Assembly: GCF_001570365.1 (NCBI RefSeq)
Contig: NZ_BBYK01000063.1
Coordinates: forward strand, 1-64,000
Reading direction: 5' to 3'
DNA from: Microtetraspora fusca
Lineage (GTDB): Bacteria; Actinomycetota; Actinomycetes; Streptosporangiales; Streptosporangiaceae
Length of the DNA: 64,000 nt
The translations under genes were made by a program, and so were the position numbers. Of the stretch, positions 8,517-16,973 are shown in pieces. The stretch's first letter is position 1, and each line of letters opens with the position of its first letter. The notes beneath the pieces are model-generated. The model did no database searches, was not told the DNA's origin, and saw only the letters and a program-made list of their open reading frames with translations.

Positions 8517-9541
8517 GTGAGGTCCTTCGTGAACGTGGTGTCGTACGCCTTCTCCGCGTCGATCCGCCCAGCGCCGGTGACGACCTCGACGAACTTCGCC
8601 GCCTTCAGCGCCTCCGCCGGCACTATGGCGGCCGAGGCCGGTGTGGACTGCACGATCGACGTCCAGGACAAGGCGAACTGCCGGTCGCTCATCTGGCCTT
8701 CGAACTGGGGCCGGAGCAGGTCTCCCGCCTCGGCGGGATGATCGTGGATGTATCGCACGGCCTTGTCGATCGCGCGGACGTAGCAGCGTAAGGGGTTCCT
8801 CTTCTCCGCGAGGGTGCGCTCGCTGGTGACGATGGTCCCGTAGAGCAGATTGTCCAGGCTCGGTGCGACACCCGAAGCGAGCTTGAGCGCGACCTCGCCG
8901 TCGCCCTGCTCGGCGGCGATGTAGGAGGCCGGGGGGCCGATGACGAACGCGTCGACCGACCCGCGGGCGAAGGCCGCGACGGTCTCGCTGGCTCCACCGG
9001 TGGCCACGATGCTCAGGTCCTTGTCCGGGTCGAGGCCGGACGACTTCACGAGGTAACGCAACGTCTGGTCCGACCCCGAACCCGGTGAGGTGACCGCGAC
9101 GCGTAGCCCCTTCAAAGCGCGGATGGCGGTCTCGAGATCGGCGCCGGCGGCGGGCGCCTTGTCACTCCTGATGCCGATGTCGGCGGTGTTCCTGTTCGCT
9201 GTGGAGGCGATGGCCACCAGCGGCGCGCCTTTGTTCACCGCGGTGACGACCGCCGCGAACGTCGTGGCGGCCGCGTCGATGCTGCCGCCGGCCAGCGCTT
9301 GGAGGGTCTCGGACCCGCCGCCCAGCTCGACCGTCTTGGCGTTGATCTTCTCTTCCTTCAGGTATCCCTTCTTGTCCGCTACGTACGCCGCTGAGTACTG
9401 GAGATTGGCGGCGGTGGAGGCACCGATGTTGAGGGTCTGGCCGTGGCAGGTGGAGACGGCGTCCGCGGCGGTGTCGCCGCAGGCGGTCGAGACGGTGACG
9501 AGAAGGGATCCGGCGAGCAGGGACGCGAGTGTGCGGTTCAT
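8513..9541 (-). CDS. ABC transporter substrate-binding lipoprotein (NitT/TauT, SsuA-like)
   Basis: A 342-aa protein beginning MNRTLASLLAGSLLVTVSTACGD: a lipoprotein signal peptide with lipobox Cys near residue 21. The mature protein has NMT1/SsuA-type periplasmic-binding features such as NIGASTAANLQYSAAYVADKKGY, the LGGGSETLQALAGGSIDAAA block and LRVAVTSPGSGSDQTLRYL. It would capture a small anionic substrate outside the membrane for the permease and ATPase encoded upstream. The start at 9541 gives the signal peptide at the N-terminus; the 38 codons open upstream are low-complexity and were rejected. It lies 34 bp after the permease gene. Confidence 0.88.
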   Translation of the reverse strand: MNRTLASLLAGSLLVTVSTACGDTAADAVSTCHGQTLNIGASTAANLQYSAAYVADKKGYLKEEKINAKTVELGGGSETLQALAGGSIDAAATTFAAVVTAVNKGAPLVAIASTANRNTADIGIRSDKAPAAGADLETAIRALKGLRVAVTSPGSGSDQTLRYLVKSSGLDPDKDLSIVATGGASETVAAFARGSVDAFVIGPPASYIAAEQGDGEVALKLASGVAPSLDNLLYGTIVTSERTLAEKRNPLRCYVRAIDKAVRYIHDHPAEAGDLLRPQFEGQMSDRQFALSWTSIVQSTPASAAIVPAEALKAAKFVEVVTGAGRIDAEKAYDTTFTKDLT

Positions 9542-9575
9542 CTGGACTCCGTGATGTGGGGGGTGGAGCGGAGCG

Positions 9576-10415
9576 CTACTTCCAGCGGGAGATGAGCCCC
9601 TCTGCTTTGGAGACGGCGATATTGATGACGAGCGCGACGACGACGAGAACGACAATCGCGGCGAAGGAGCCCGCGGTGTCGAAGGTGTTGGCCGAGGTCT
9701 TCAGGAGGTGGCCGAGGCCCTCGCTGGACGCGGTGATCTCGGAGACGACCGCGCCGACCAGCGAGTACGGCACGGCGAGCCGGAGACCGGTGAAGATCCA
9801 GGTCGCCGACGAAGGGATGATCACCTTGATGAGCCGATCCCGGCGGCCGGCGCCCATCAGGCTCACCACGCCGAGCAGTTCGTCGTCGGTGTCCCGAGCG
9901 CCGGCGAACGTGTTGTAGAAGACCAGGAAGAAGCAGACCAGGGAGGTCATCACCACCTTGCCCTGGAGCCCGATGCCGAACCACAGGATGAACAGCGGGG
10001 CTAGCGCGAGCTTCGGCAGGCTGTTGACCGCGATGACGAACGGGGTGAGCACGTCGGCGAGGAACCGCACGCGGCCGAGGGTGAACCCGACGATGACCCC
10101 CGCGAGGGAGCCGAGTGTGAAGCCGAGAGCCATCGCCGTGAGGGTGGCGACGGTGTTCGCCCACAACGTCCCGTCGCCGATCCAGGTGGCGAGCCGCGCC
10201 ACGATCCGGGACGGGGAGGACACCCAGAACGGGTTGATGATCGTCCCCGAGCCCGCTTGCCAGAAGCCGAGTACGGCGGCCACGAGCAGCACCCGAGTCG
10301 TGATCACCACGAGCCGGTAGCGACGCGACAGGAGACGCCGTTCTCGCCCGTCCGCCTCCAATGCCTCGGCCGGCACCGCGGCGTCCGCCTCCATGGGGCC
10401 GGCGATCGCGCTCAT
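9576..10415 (-). CDS. ABC transporter permease (NitT/TauT, SsuC-like)
   Basis: A 279-aa membrane protein with about six transmembrane segments. The EAA-type cytoplasmic loop is ARDTDDELLGVVSLMGAGRRDRLIKVIIPSSATWIFTGLR (positions about 170-210), which docks on the ATPase. An N-terminal extension of about 35 residues is polar. It overlaps the ATPase gene at 10412-10415 (ATGA). With the lipoprotein and ATPase it forms a complete importer of the nitrate/taurine/alkanesulfonate/pyrimidine-precursor class. Confidence 0.9.
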   Translation of the reverse strand: MSAIAGPMEADAAVPAEALEADGRERRLLSRRYRLVVITTRVLLVAAVLGFWQAGSGTIINPFWVSSPSRIVARLATWIGDGTLWANTVATLTAMALGFTLGSLAGVIVGFTLGRVRFLADVLTPFVIAVNSLPKLALAPLFILWFGIGLQGKVVMTSLVCFFLVFYNTFAGARDTDDELLGVVSLMGAGRRDRLIKVIIPSSATWIFTGLRLAVPYSLVGAVVSEITASSEGLGHLLKTSANTFDTAGSFAAIVVLVVVALVINIAVSKAEGLISRWK

Positions 10416-11236
10416 GCTCGTCTCCGCCCCTCGATCTCAGGGCTCAACGCCGCCCACAGCTCCTCGTGCAGCGCGGCGAAACGCGGGTCGAACCGTACCG
10501 AGAAGATGTCCCGGGGCCGGGGGATGTCAATGGTGCGGTCGAGAACCACCCGACTGGGCCGGCTGCTCATCACCACGACGCGGTCGCCCAAGGCGACGGC
10601 CTCTCCGAGGTCGTGGGTGATGAAGACAACGGTGGCCCTCGTCCGTTCCCATATCCGGACCAGTTGGTCCTGCAGCACCGTTCTCAACTGGCTGTCCAGC
10701 GCGCCGAACGGTTCGTCGGCCAGGATGACCTCCGGCTCGTACACAAGCGTGCGCGCCAGCGTGACCCGCTTGCGCATGCCGCCGGACAACTCACGCGGGT
10801 ACGCGTCCCCGAAGCCGGCCAGCCCCACCAGATCGAGCATCTGGTCGACGCGCTCGGCACGCTCCCGCTTGCCCATCCCCCGCAGCTCCAGGGGCAGCCC
10901 GACGTTGCGCCGAACCGATCGCCAGGGCAGCAAGTTGTCCTTCTGCGTGACGTAGCCGACCCGCGTGTTGGGCCCCTGTACCGGTTCGCCCTCGTAGCGG
11001 ACCGTCCCCCGGCTCGGTTCGAGGAGGCCGGCCACCATGTTGAGGAGGGTGGACTTGCCGCAACCGCTCGGGCCGACGACGCAGCAGAACTGGCCACGCG
11101 GCACCGCGACGGCGAGGTCGTCGACGGCGACGAAAGACTGCCGGGCACCCTGGTAGATCATGCCGACGTGGTCGAACTCGATCAGCGGGTGATCGGTTCG
11201 TTGCTCGGAGTCGGCCCCGGCGGCCATGACGTTCAC
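10412..11236 (-). CDS. ABC transporter ATP-binding protein (SsuB/TauB-like)
   Basis: A 274-aa nucleotide-binding protein. Walker A is GPSGCGKST, the Q-loop region VGYVTQKDNLLPW, the ABC signature LSGGMRKRV, Walker B VILADEPFGALD, and the switch His lies in FITHDLGEA. LLPWRSV after the Q-loop is typical of the NitT/TauT importers. It energises the adjacent permease. The start codon overlaps the lyase stop (11233-11236). Confidence 0.92.
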   Translation of the reverse strand: MNVMAAGADSEQRTDHPLIEFDHVGMIYQGARQSFVAVDDLAVAVPRGQFCCVVGPSGCGKSTLLNMVAGLLEPSRGTVRYEGEPVQGPNTRVGYVTQKDNLLPWRSVRRNVGLPLELRGMGKRERAERVDQMLDLVGLAGFGDAYPRELSGGMRKRVTLARTLVYEPEVILADEPFGALDSQLRTVLQDQLVRIWERTRATVVFITHDLGEAVALGDRVVVMSSRPSRVVLDRTIDIPRPRDIFSVRFDPRFAALHEELWAALSPEIEGRRRA

Positions 11237-12084
11237 GTCGTCTCCTCCTTCTCGTGCCGGTCTCGGCGGCTGGAGAGAACCCGCCGCGCGGCGCGGACGA
11301 CCGGCGCGTCGACGAATCGGCCGTCTGCGAGCCGTTGTGCCCCACCGGACCGCGCCGCCGCGCCGATCACCTGCTCGGCGAGCGCTATCTCGCGCGCGCT
11401 GGGGGTGAACGCCTCGACGATGGCTGGGAGCTGGCGCGGGTGGATGGCCGCTCTCCCCCGCATGCCGAGGCGGCGGCCGAGCGCGCAGGAGTCAGCCAAG
11501 CCCCTCGCGTCGGACAGATCGCCGAAGACCGACATCGACGGCGCCGGCAACCCGGCCGCCGCGGCGGCCACGACCAGTCGGCTGCGAGCCCAGGCGAGGC
11601 CCTCCTCATCCGCCACTCCGAGATCGACCGACAGATCGCCCTCACCGAGCGAGATCGCCGCGGCATCCGGTGCGGCGGCGATCTCGAACGCGTGCCGCAG
11701 CCCGCGAGCCGTCTCTATCAGCGGATGCAGCCGCAGGTCCCGGTCGCCCCAGGCTTCGCGTACGGGATCGAGATCACTGGGCTGCTCGACCCTCGGCACG
11801 CGGATGACGTCGATTCCGTCGAGTGAGCGCAGGACCGCGAGATCGCGTACGCCCTGGTCGCCGCTGATCTCGTTGACGCGGACGTGGAGCTCGACGCCGC
11901 GCGCGCCCGCCCGTTCGGACCAGGCCGCGAGGTGCTCGACGAGGTTGCCGCGGGCGGTGTCCTTGCGGTCCGCGGCGACGGCGTCCTGCAGGTCCACCAC
12001 CACCGCGTCCGCCCCGGCGGCCAAGGCCTTGGCGACGATCTCGGGGCGATCCGCCGGCGCGTACAGCCAGGTGAGCAACGTCAT
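11233..12084 (-). CDS. HpcH/HpaI aldolase-family CoA-ester lyase (CitE-like)
   Basis: A 283-aa TIM-barrel protein. It has LYAPADRPEIVAKALAAGAD then VVDLQDAVA, HVRVNEISGDQGVRDL, the metal-site region LHPLIETARGLRHAFEIA with ISLGEGDLSVDLG, and a C-terminal GMRGRAAIHPRQLPAIVEAF. These fit citramalyl-CoA/malyl-CoA lyases and the CitE beta-subunit clade, which cleave a 3-hydroxyacyl-CoA to an acyl-CoA and a 2-oxoacid. It is coupled to the CoA-transferase gene (overlap 12081-12084), so the likely sequence is activation of an acid to its CoA ester and cleavage. A hydratase linking the two steps is not obvious here. Confidence 0.88.
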   Translation of the reverse strand: MTLLTWLYAPADRPEIVAKALAAGADAVVVDLQDAVAADRKDTARGNLVEHLAAWSERAGARGVELHVRVNEISGDQGVRDLAVLRSLDGIDVIRVPRVEQPSDLDPVREAWGDRDLRLHPLIETARGLRHAFEIAAAPDAAAISLGEGDLSVDLGVADEEGLAWARSRLVVAAAAAGLPAPSMSVFGDLSDARGLADSCALGRRLGMRGRAAIHPRQLPAIVEAFTPSAREIALAEQVIGAAARSGGAQRLADGRFVDAPVVRAARRVLSSRRDRHEKEETT

Positions 12085-13268
12085 CGGATCACTCCCGCCG
12101 TGCGCATGCCGGCGATCTCCTCGGCTTCGAACCCCGCTTCGCGGAGCACCTCGTCGGTGTCCGCGCCCAGCGGGCGACCCGCCCAGCGCACCGCACCCGG
12201 CGTCTCAGACAGCCGGAACATCACGTTCTGCATGGCCACCATGCCGAGATCCGGGTCGGGCATCCGCACGATGGTGCCCAACGCCTCGTACTGCGGGTCC
12301 CGCACGATGTCGCTGATGTCGTAGACAGGCGTGATGGCGGCCTCCGCCTCGACGAACGCGTCGACGACCTCCTTGGCGTCTCGACCGGCGATCCAGGAGC
12401 CCACCGCCTCGTCGAGCTCGTCCACGTGCTGGACCCGGCCATGCCCGCTGCGGAACCACTCCTGGGCGACGAGATCAGACCGTCCGACCAATGTGACGAC
12501 ACGCTCGGCGATGGACTGGGCGCTCGTGGACACCGCGAGCCACCTGCCGTCGCGGCTACGGTAAATGTTGCGCGGCGCGTTCTTGTCCGAGCGGTTGCCG
12601 TGGCGCCGCGGGACGATTCCCAACGCCTCGTAGAACGTGATCTGGGGGCCCAGCAGCGTCAGGATCGGCTCGATGATCGCGGTGTCGACGATCTGCCCGC
12701 GCCCTGTCTCCGCACGGTGCGCGATCGCAAGCATGATGGCGAAACCCGTGGCGAGACCGGCGATGCCGTCGGCCAGCGCCAGCGGAGGTAGAGTCGGCGG
12801 GCCGTCGGGCTGGCCCGTCATCGCGGCGAAACCGCTCATGGCCTCGGCGAGCGTCCCGAAACCCGGCTCATGGGCGCGCGGCCCCATCTGGCCGAAGCCC
12901 GTGACGCGGGCGATGACCAGGCGCGGGTTGAGGTCGAGCAGGGTATCCGGGCCAAGGTTCCACCGTTCGAGGGTCCCGGGACGGAAGTTCTCGATCAGCA
13001 CGTCGGCGTCGGCCAGGATCCGTCGCATCGCCTCCTGGCCCTGCGCGGTCGACAGGTCGATGGCCGCGGCACGCTTGTTGCGTCCCAGCTGCTTCCACGT
13101 CAGGCTCACGCCGTCCTTGAGGGGCCCGTGCCCGCGGCTGGGATCTCCGCGCAGGGGATGTTCGATCTTGATCACATCGGCGCCGAAATCGCCGAGCATG
13201 CCGGCCGCCAGAGGACCTGCGAACAGGGTGGCCGCGTCTACAACCTTGAGAGCCGCTGGAGGAAACAT
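12081..13268 (-). CDS. CaiB/BaiF family III CoA-transferase
   Basis: A 395-aa protein. The family signature is present at the N-terminus: LKVVDAATLFAGPLAAGMLGDFGADVIKIEHP. The catalytic Asp lies in IDLSTAQGQEAMRRILADADVLIENFRPGTLERW. Further on, GFGTLAEAMSGFAAMTG and an ADGIAGLATGFAIM region are typical. It moves CoA from a donor (often succinyl-CoA) to a carboxylic acid. It is the first gene of the operon that runs to 6286. ATG 13268 was chosen because it begins MFPPAALKVVD; an upstream in-frame GTG would read through the AT-rich operator at 13271-13290. Confidence 0.9.
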   Translation of the reverse strand: MFPPAALKVVDAATLFAGPLAAGMLGDFGADVIKIEHPLRGDPSRGHGPLKDGVSLTWKQLGRNKRAAAIDLSTAQGQEAMRRILADADVLIENFRPGTLERWNLGPDTLLDLNPRLVIARVTGFGQMGPRAHEPGFGTLAEAMSGFAAMTGQPDGPPTLPPLALADGIAGLATGFAIMLAIAHRAETGRGQIVDTAIIEPILTLLGPQITFYEALGIVPRRHGNRSDKNAPRNIYRSRDGRWLAVSTSAQSIAERVVTLVGRSDLVAQEWFRSGHGRVQHVDELDEAVGSWIAGRDAKEVVDAFVEAEAAITPVYDISDIVRDPQYEALGTIVRMPDPDLGMVAMQNVMFRLSETPGAVRWAGRPLGADTDEVLREAGFEAEEIAGMRTAGVIR

Positions 13269-13270
13269 GC

Positions 13271-13290
13271 AAATAAGATATATGTTATTT
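13271..13290. promoter_or_regulatory. AT-rich palindrome upstream of the CoA-transferase operon (likely GntR operator)
   Basis: AAATAAGATATATGTTATTT has 6-bp perfect arms and an almost symmetric centre, in otherwise GC-rich DNA, and sits 2 bp from the CoA-transferase start. On the minus strand it reads TAACATATAT followed by CTTATT, the same blocks seen upstream of hyuA at 25837-25864. A GntR-FCD site is the best explanation. Confidence 0.6.
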
Positions 13291-13349
13291 CTCCCAGGGG
13301 TCAAGGTTAAGAACGCGTTACGCGGCCCCCCGCGGAAGGCGACGACGTG

Positions 13350-14095
13350 CTAGAACGTCGATCTCGCCGAAGCCCCCGCCGTCAGGCGGTGCGACACCGC
13401 CAGTTCGACGTGCTCACGCATCAACCTCTCGGCGGTGACGCTGTCACTGGATTCCAGCGCCTGGAGGATCCGCTCGTGGAACTCGATCGCCACCCGATCC
13501 CGCTCGCGCAGTCCATGTGGTCCGACCCCGAGGTCGCCGCGGGGGGCTCTTCCCAGATCAGGCCGAGATGGCGGACGACGCTCCTGCGACCGCCGACCTC
13601 GGCGACGGCCGCGTGGAACCGGCGGCTCGCGGACGCCAGGGCCTGCGCGTCGTGCACCAGCAGGACATCCTTCATCTCCTGGTGGATCGCGCGCAGCCGA
13701 TCCAGCGCCTTCTCGTCGATGTCCTCGGCGGCGAGCCCGGCCGCCAGGCCCTCCACAGTGTCGCGCAGGGCGTAGAGCTCCTCGATCTCGCTCTGGCTGA
13801 GCTGGACCACGGTCGCACCGCCGTGGATCTTGTAATCGATCAGTCCGAGGCTCTCGAGCCTGCGCAACGCCTCGCGGACAGGCGTCACCGATACGCCGAG
13901 CCGGTTGCTGACCTCATCCTGAAGAATCGGCGTACCCGGCGGCAGGGCACCGCTGAGGATCTCTTCACGCAGGACGGACTGCACGCAGTCCGCCCGGCTG
14001 AGCGGCGGCTGGACAGCGGCGAACGTCTGGTCCGCTTCGGGCCGAGCCCCGCGGACCGCGCCGCTGTGGTTCGTGGAGACCTTCCGACGCGCCAT
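13350..14095 (-). pseudogene. GntR-family (FCD) regulator inactivated by an internal micro-inversion and indel
   Basis: The N-terminal HTH is intact (SVTPVREALRRLESLGLIDYK) and closely matches the second GntR gene at 15402-16130. After HLGLIWEE, at about 13545, the frame goes wrong. The expected segment is instead encoded on the opposite strand, reading HPIPLAQSMWSDPEVAA from about 13491 to 13543. The normal minus-strand frame then resumes as AIEFHERILQALESSDS and continues through ERLMREHVELAVSHRL to a TAG at 13350. Thus about 53 bp are inverted in place, and one extra or missing base also shifts the frame. The truncated product would keep its DNA-binding domain but lose half of the FCD ligand domain. 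Confidence 0.8.
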
Positions 14096-14121
14096 CCACG
14101 CCTTCCTCGCCGAGAGTCGGT

Positions 14122-14331
14122 CCGCTCGAGGCGCGCGCGGCCGGATGGGGCGACGTCGGCTACGTGGCCCGCTGCTTCCGCGACCAGTGGGGCCTTACCC
14201 CGCGTGAATGGCGCGCCCGTCTTGGCGTGCTGAGTTCCGCGAGGACACCACCCTGCACGATCGAGGCCGCCTGCCCTTCGGGACCGCCCCCGAACCTGCG
14301 ATGGCGCGGCGCTATGCGGAGGCCGAACTGA
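14122..14331 (+). pseudogene. AraC-family regulator, C-terminal HTH fragment
   Basis: The frame reads GDVGYVARCFRDQWGLTPREWRARLG, the second helix-turn-helix and tail of an AraC/XylS DNA-binding domain, then continues as non-homologous sequence to a stop at 14329. No start or first HTH is present. This is a fragment left by a deletion next to the broken GntR gene. Confidence 0.65.
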
Positions 14332-14403
14332 CCGACGGCGCACCGACTGTCAGCCCAGGCGTGGAGTCCGATGCCCTGCCCGGAAACTGATCGTGAGGGC
14401 TTC

Positions 14404-14610
14404 TCACCCGTCGGCCACCACTCGACGAGCCCAGCCGATCATGACGCGATCGACGAGGGGTGCGGTTGTGGACAGCGCCGGGTCGTGTCCTGTGGCAGGA
14501 ATGATCACGACCTCCAAGTGAGCACGGGGGCCGTAGTACCGAGACTCGTACCGCGCCACCGATACCGGATCGGAGCACTCGTACTGGACGACATCAGTGC
14601 AGTAGACGGC
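14404..14610 (-). pseudogene. Alpha/beta hydrolase, C-terminal fragment
   Basis: On the minus strand the frame reads YYGPRAHLEVVIIPATGHDP then ALSTTAPLVDRVMIGWARR. This looks like the C-terminal part of an alpha/beta hydrolase, with the catalytic-His context ATGHDP. The N-terminal domain is absent. It belongs to a cluster of three unrelated gene ends in 14.1-15.1 kb. Confidence 0.5.
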
Positions 14611-14662
14611 ATCCTCAGGCTCGCCGTGCCTGCTCCGGCACTCGGCCCGCCACTCCACCCCG

Positions 14663-15118
14663 GTCGCCCTGGACGACGGCGACCGCATCCTCGCGGCCGA
14701 GTTGGCGCACGACGGCCGCGCCAGCCACGCGCAGCTGGCCAGGGCCACCGGTTGGAACGAGACCACGGTCCGCCGAAGGATCACGGCCCTGCGCTCAGCC
14801 GGGACCCTGTACTTCGATCTCGACGTCGACACCCGGCTGCTCGGCTACACCGGAACCGCCCTGCTGTGGATCTCCGTTGAACCGTCCCAGCTGGCCGCGG
14901 CCGGACATGCGCTCGAACGGCACCCCGAGATCTCCTTCGCCGCCGCCACCACCGGCCCGACCAACCTCCTGGGCTCTGTGGTGGCCTCGGACGTGTATGC
15001 CCTCTACGACTACATCGCCGACCAGGTAGGCGGCCTCCCCGGCATCCGAGCGATGGAAACCGCGCCGATCCTCCGGACGGTCGAACGCGTCGGCGCGATC
15101 ACTCCGGCGGCGCCCTGA
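14663..15118 (+). pseudogene. Lrp/AsnC-family regulator fragment (second half of a tandem-type protein)
   Basis: The frame (open from 14606) begins with an HTH, LDDGDRILAAELAHDGR then HAQLARATGWNETTVRRRITAL. It continues into the RAM ligand domain (LLGYTGTALLWISVEPSQL, EISFAAATTGPTNLLGSV). There is no sensible start codon ahead of the HTH. Many actinobacterial Lrp proteins have two HTH-RAM units, and this looks like the second unit with the first deleted. Translation from TTG 14702 would lack half of the HTH, so function is doubtful. Confidence 0.65.
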
Positions 15119-15401
15119 TCGGCCACGCCCGGGTGTCCGGGTCCATCCCGTGGTCCTTGACAATCTCCCAGACTGTGCAGGAGCGAGACGATGTTCGTCA
15201 CCGTGAGCCAGACCAAGCGCGGCAACACGACCGATCGCCATGCCGTTCACTGGCGCGGCGCTCGAGACACCCGCCCGGGGCAGGTTCGCCCATCATGTCT
15301 ACGACCTGCACGAATGAATATTCGGCACCCGCAAGTACGGCGGAGCCCGGCGCGAGGCGTACAAGACCCGTACGGCCCGGGGAGCCCTCGGGTGGAGGCG
15401 G
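15119..15401. other. Intergenic stretch, nothing recognised
   Basis: This 283-bp stretch lies between the Lrp fragment and the second GntR gene. No conserved protein or RNA feature was seen. Confidence 0.4.
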
Positions 15402-16130
15402 TCAGCGGGCGGAGTTGGCGAGGCGATGCGACACCGCCAGCTCGACGTGCTCGCGCATGAGCCGCTCCGCGAGGCCCTTGTCGCGCTCCTCCAGGGCCCG
15501 GATGATCTGTTCGTGGTATTCGATCGCCTCTGTGGCGACTGCCGGGTCCGACCACACCGACTGGTTGAGCGGGATGGGGTGCCCCTCCCAGATCAGCCCC
15601 AGATGCCTGGCGATGATCGTGCGCCCGCCCGCCTCGGCCACGGCCGAGTGGAACAGGCGGCTCTTGGCGGCCAGCGCCTGCGCGTCGTGCGCCGCGTGGG
15701 CGTCCTTCATCTGCTGGTGGATGCCGCGCAGCCGGTCGAACTCGGCGTCGGTGATGCTGTCGGCCGCGAGCCTGGCCGCCAGTCCCTCGACCGTGGCCCG
15801 CAGCGCGTAGAGCTCCTCGATCTCGTTCTGGCTGAGCTCGACAACGGTGGCGCCGCCGTGGGTCTTGTAGACGAGCAGCCCGAGGCTCTCCAGCTTGCGC
15901 AGCGCCTCGCGCACAGGGGTGACTGAGACGCCGAGACGGGCGCTGATCTCCTCCTGGAGTATCGGCGTGCCCGGCGGCAACGCACCGCTGAGAATTTCCG
16001 CCTTCAACACGGACTGCACGTACTCCGCTCGGCTGACCGGCGGCTTGACGCTGGCGAAGGACTGGTCGGTGGCGACCAGCCGGTCACGCAGGGCGTTGCC
16101 GACGTTCGTGGAACCCTTGCGACGCGCCAT
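15402..16130 (-). CDS. GntR-family (FadR subfamily, FCD domain) transcriptional regulator
   Basis: A 242-aa intact regulator. Residues about 30-95 are the winged HTH, with SVTPVREALRKLESLGLLVYKTHGGATV. Residues about 100-230 form the all-helical FCD ligand domain with its metal-site histidines (FHSAVAEAGG, HLGLIWEGHPIPL, EYHEQIIRALEERD, MREHVELAVSHRL). It is a paralogue of the broken gene at 13350-14095. It follows the peptide-ABC operon by only 40 bp, and an AT-rich site (16161-16179) lies immediately upstream. It is the best candidate for control of both catabolic operons, probably as a repressor relieved by a carboxylic-acid ligand. Confidence 0.9.
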   Translation of the reverse strand: MARRKGSTNVGNALRDRLVATDQSFASVKPPVSRAEYVQSVLKAEILSGALPPGTPILQEEISARLGVSVTPVREALRKLESLGLLVYKTHGGATVVELSQNEIEELYALRATVEGLAARLAADSITDAEFDRLRGIHQQMKDAHAAHDAQALAAKSRLFHSAVAEAGGRTIIARHLGLIWEGHPIPLNQSVWSDPAVATEAIEYHEQIIRALEERDKGLAERLMREHVELAVSHRLANSAR

Positions 16131-16160
16131 TGGAAGCCTTCCGATGAGAGTCAGCCCGGG

Positions 16161-16179
16161 TCAAGTATTTTATATGACT
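16161..16179. promoter_or_regulatory. AT-rich site upstream of the intact gntR gene
   Basis: TCAAGTATTTTATATGACT reads on the minus strand as AGTCATATAAAATACTTGA. It matches the CATATA..ATACTT core of the hyuA upstream site at 25837-25864 at most positions. Its place between the dppF stop and the gntR start suits autoregulation. Confidence 0.45.
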
Positions 16180-16973
16180 CGTCCGCGGCGGGCCGCCTGC
16201 AGCTCGGGGTCGGGTACCAGCGTGGAGTCCAGCAACCTGCGAGTGTATTCGCTGGCGGGGCAGGTGACGATCTCGGCGGTCGGTCCCGCCTCGACGACCT
16301 GGCCGCGACGCATCACCACCGTGGTGTGCGACACGTGCCTGATCACGTCGAGGTCATGGCTGATGAACAGGTAGGTGAGCCCGAGGTCGGCCTGCAGCCG
16401 CAACAGGAGGTTGAGGATCTGCGCCTGGACCGACAGGTCGAGCGCGGAGACCGCCTCATCGAGGACGATCAGGCTCGGCTCGGCGACGAGCGCGCGGGCG
16501 ATCGCGATGCGCTGCCGCTGCCCGCCGGAGAACTCCCGCGGCAGCCGGTCGAGGTCTCGTCCCGACAGCCCGACCTGCTCAAGCGCGGCCTCGACTCTGG
16601 TACGGCGCCGCCCCGCCGGCAACCTGGTGTGCACGAGCAGCGGCTCCTCCAGCGTCTGACCGATCGTCCGAGCCGGGTTCAGCGAGCTGAAGGGATCCTG
16701 GTAGACGGGCTGCAGCTCGGCCGTCAGCTCCCGGCGGCGTCGGGGAGTGGCGTGGGTGACGTCCTCACCGCGGAAGACCACCTGGCCGCAGGAGATCGGT
16801 ACACGGCCGAGCACCGCCCCGGTCAGCGTCGTCTTTCCAGAGCCCGATTCGCCGACGATGCCCACCGTCTCGCCCTTGCGGGCCTCGAAGCTGACGCCGT
16901 CGACGGCCACCACTTCCGAGCGGCGCATGTGGAAGCGTACGCCGAGCTCGTGCACACGGAGCAGGGGATTCAT
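16170..16973 (-). CDS. Oligopeptide/dipeptide ABC transporter ATP-binding protein (DppF/OppF-like)
   Basis: A 267-aa ATPase. Walker A is GESGSGKTT, the Q-loop region LQPVYQDPFSSLNPARTIGQ is diagnostic for Opp/Dpp ATPases, the signature is FSGGQRQRIAIARAL, Walker B LIVLDEAVSALD, and the switch FISHDLDVIRHV. The usual C-terminal Cys-rich Fe-S/oligopeptide extension is short. The start at 16973 overlaps the stop of the DppC-D fusion (16970-16973). Confidence 0.9.
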   Translation of the reverse strand: MNPLLRVHELGVRFHMRRSEVVAVDGVSFEARKGETVGIVGESGSGKTTLTGAVLGRVPISCGQVVFRGEDVTHATPRRRRELTAELQPVYQDPFSSLNPARTIGQTLEEPLLVHTRLPAGRRRTRVEAALEQVGLSGRDLDRLPREFSGGQRQRIAIARALVAEPSLIVLDEAVSALDLSVQAQILNLLLRLQADLGLTYLFISHDLDVIRHVSHTTVVMRRGQVVEAGPTAEIVTCPASEYTRRLLDSTLVPDPELQAARRGRVI

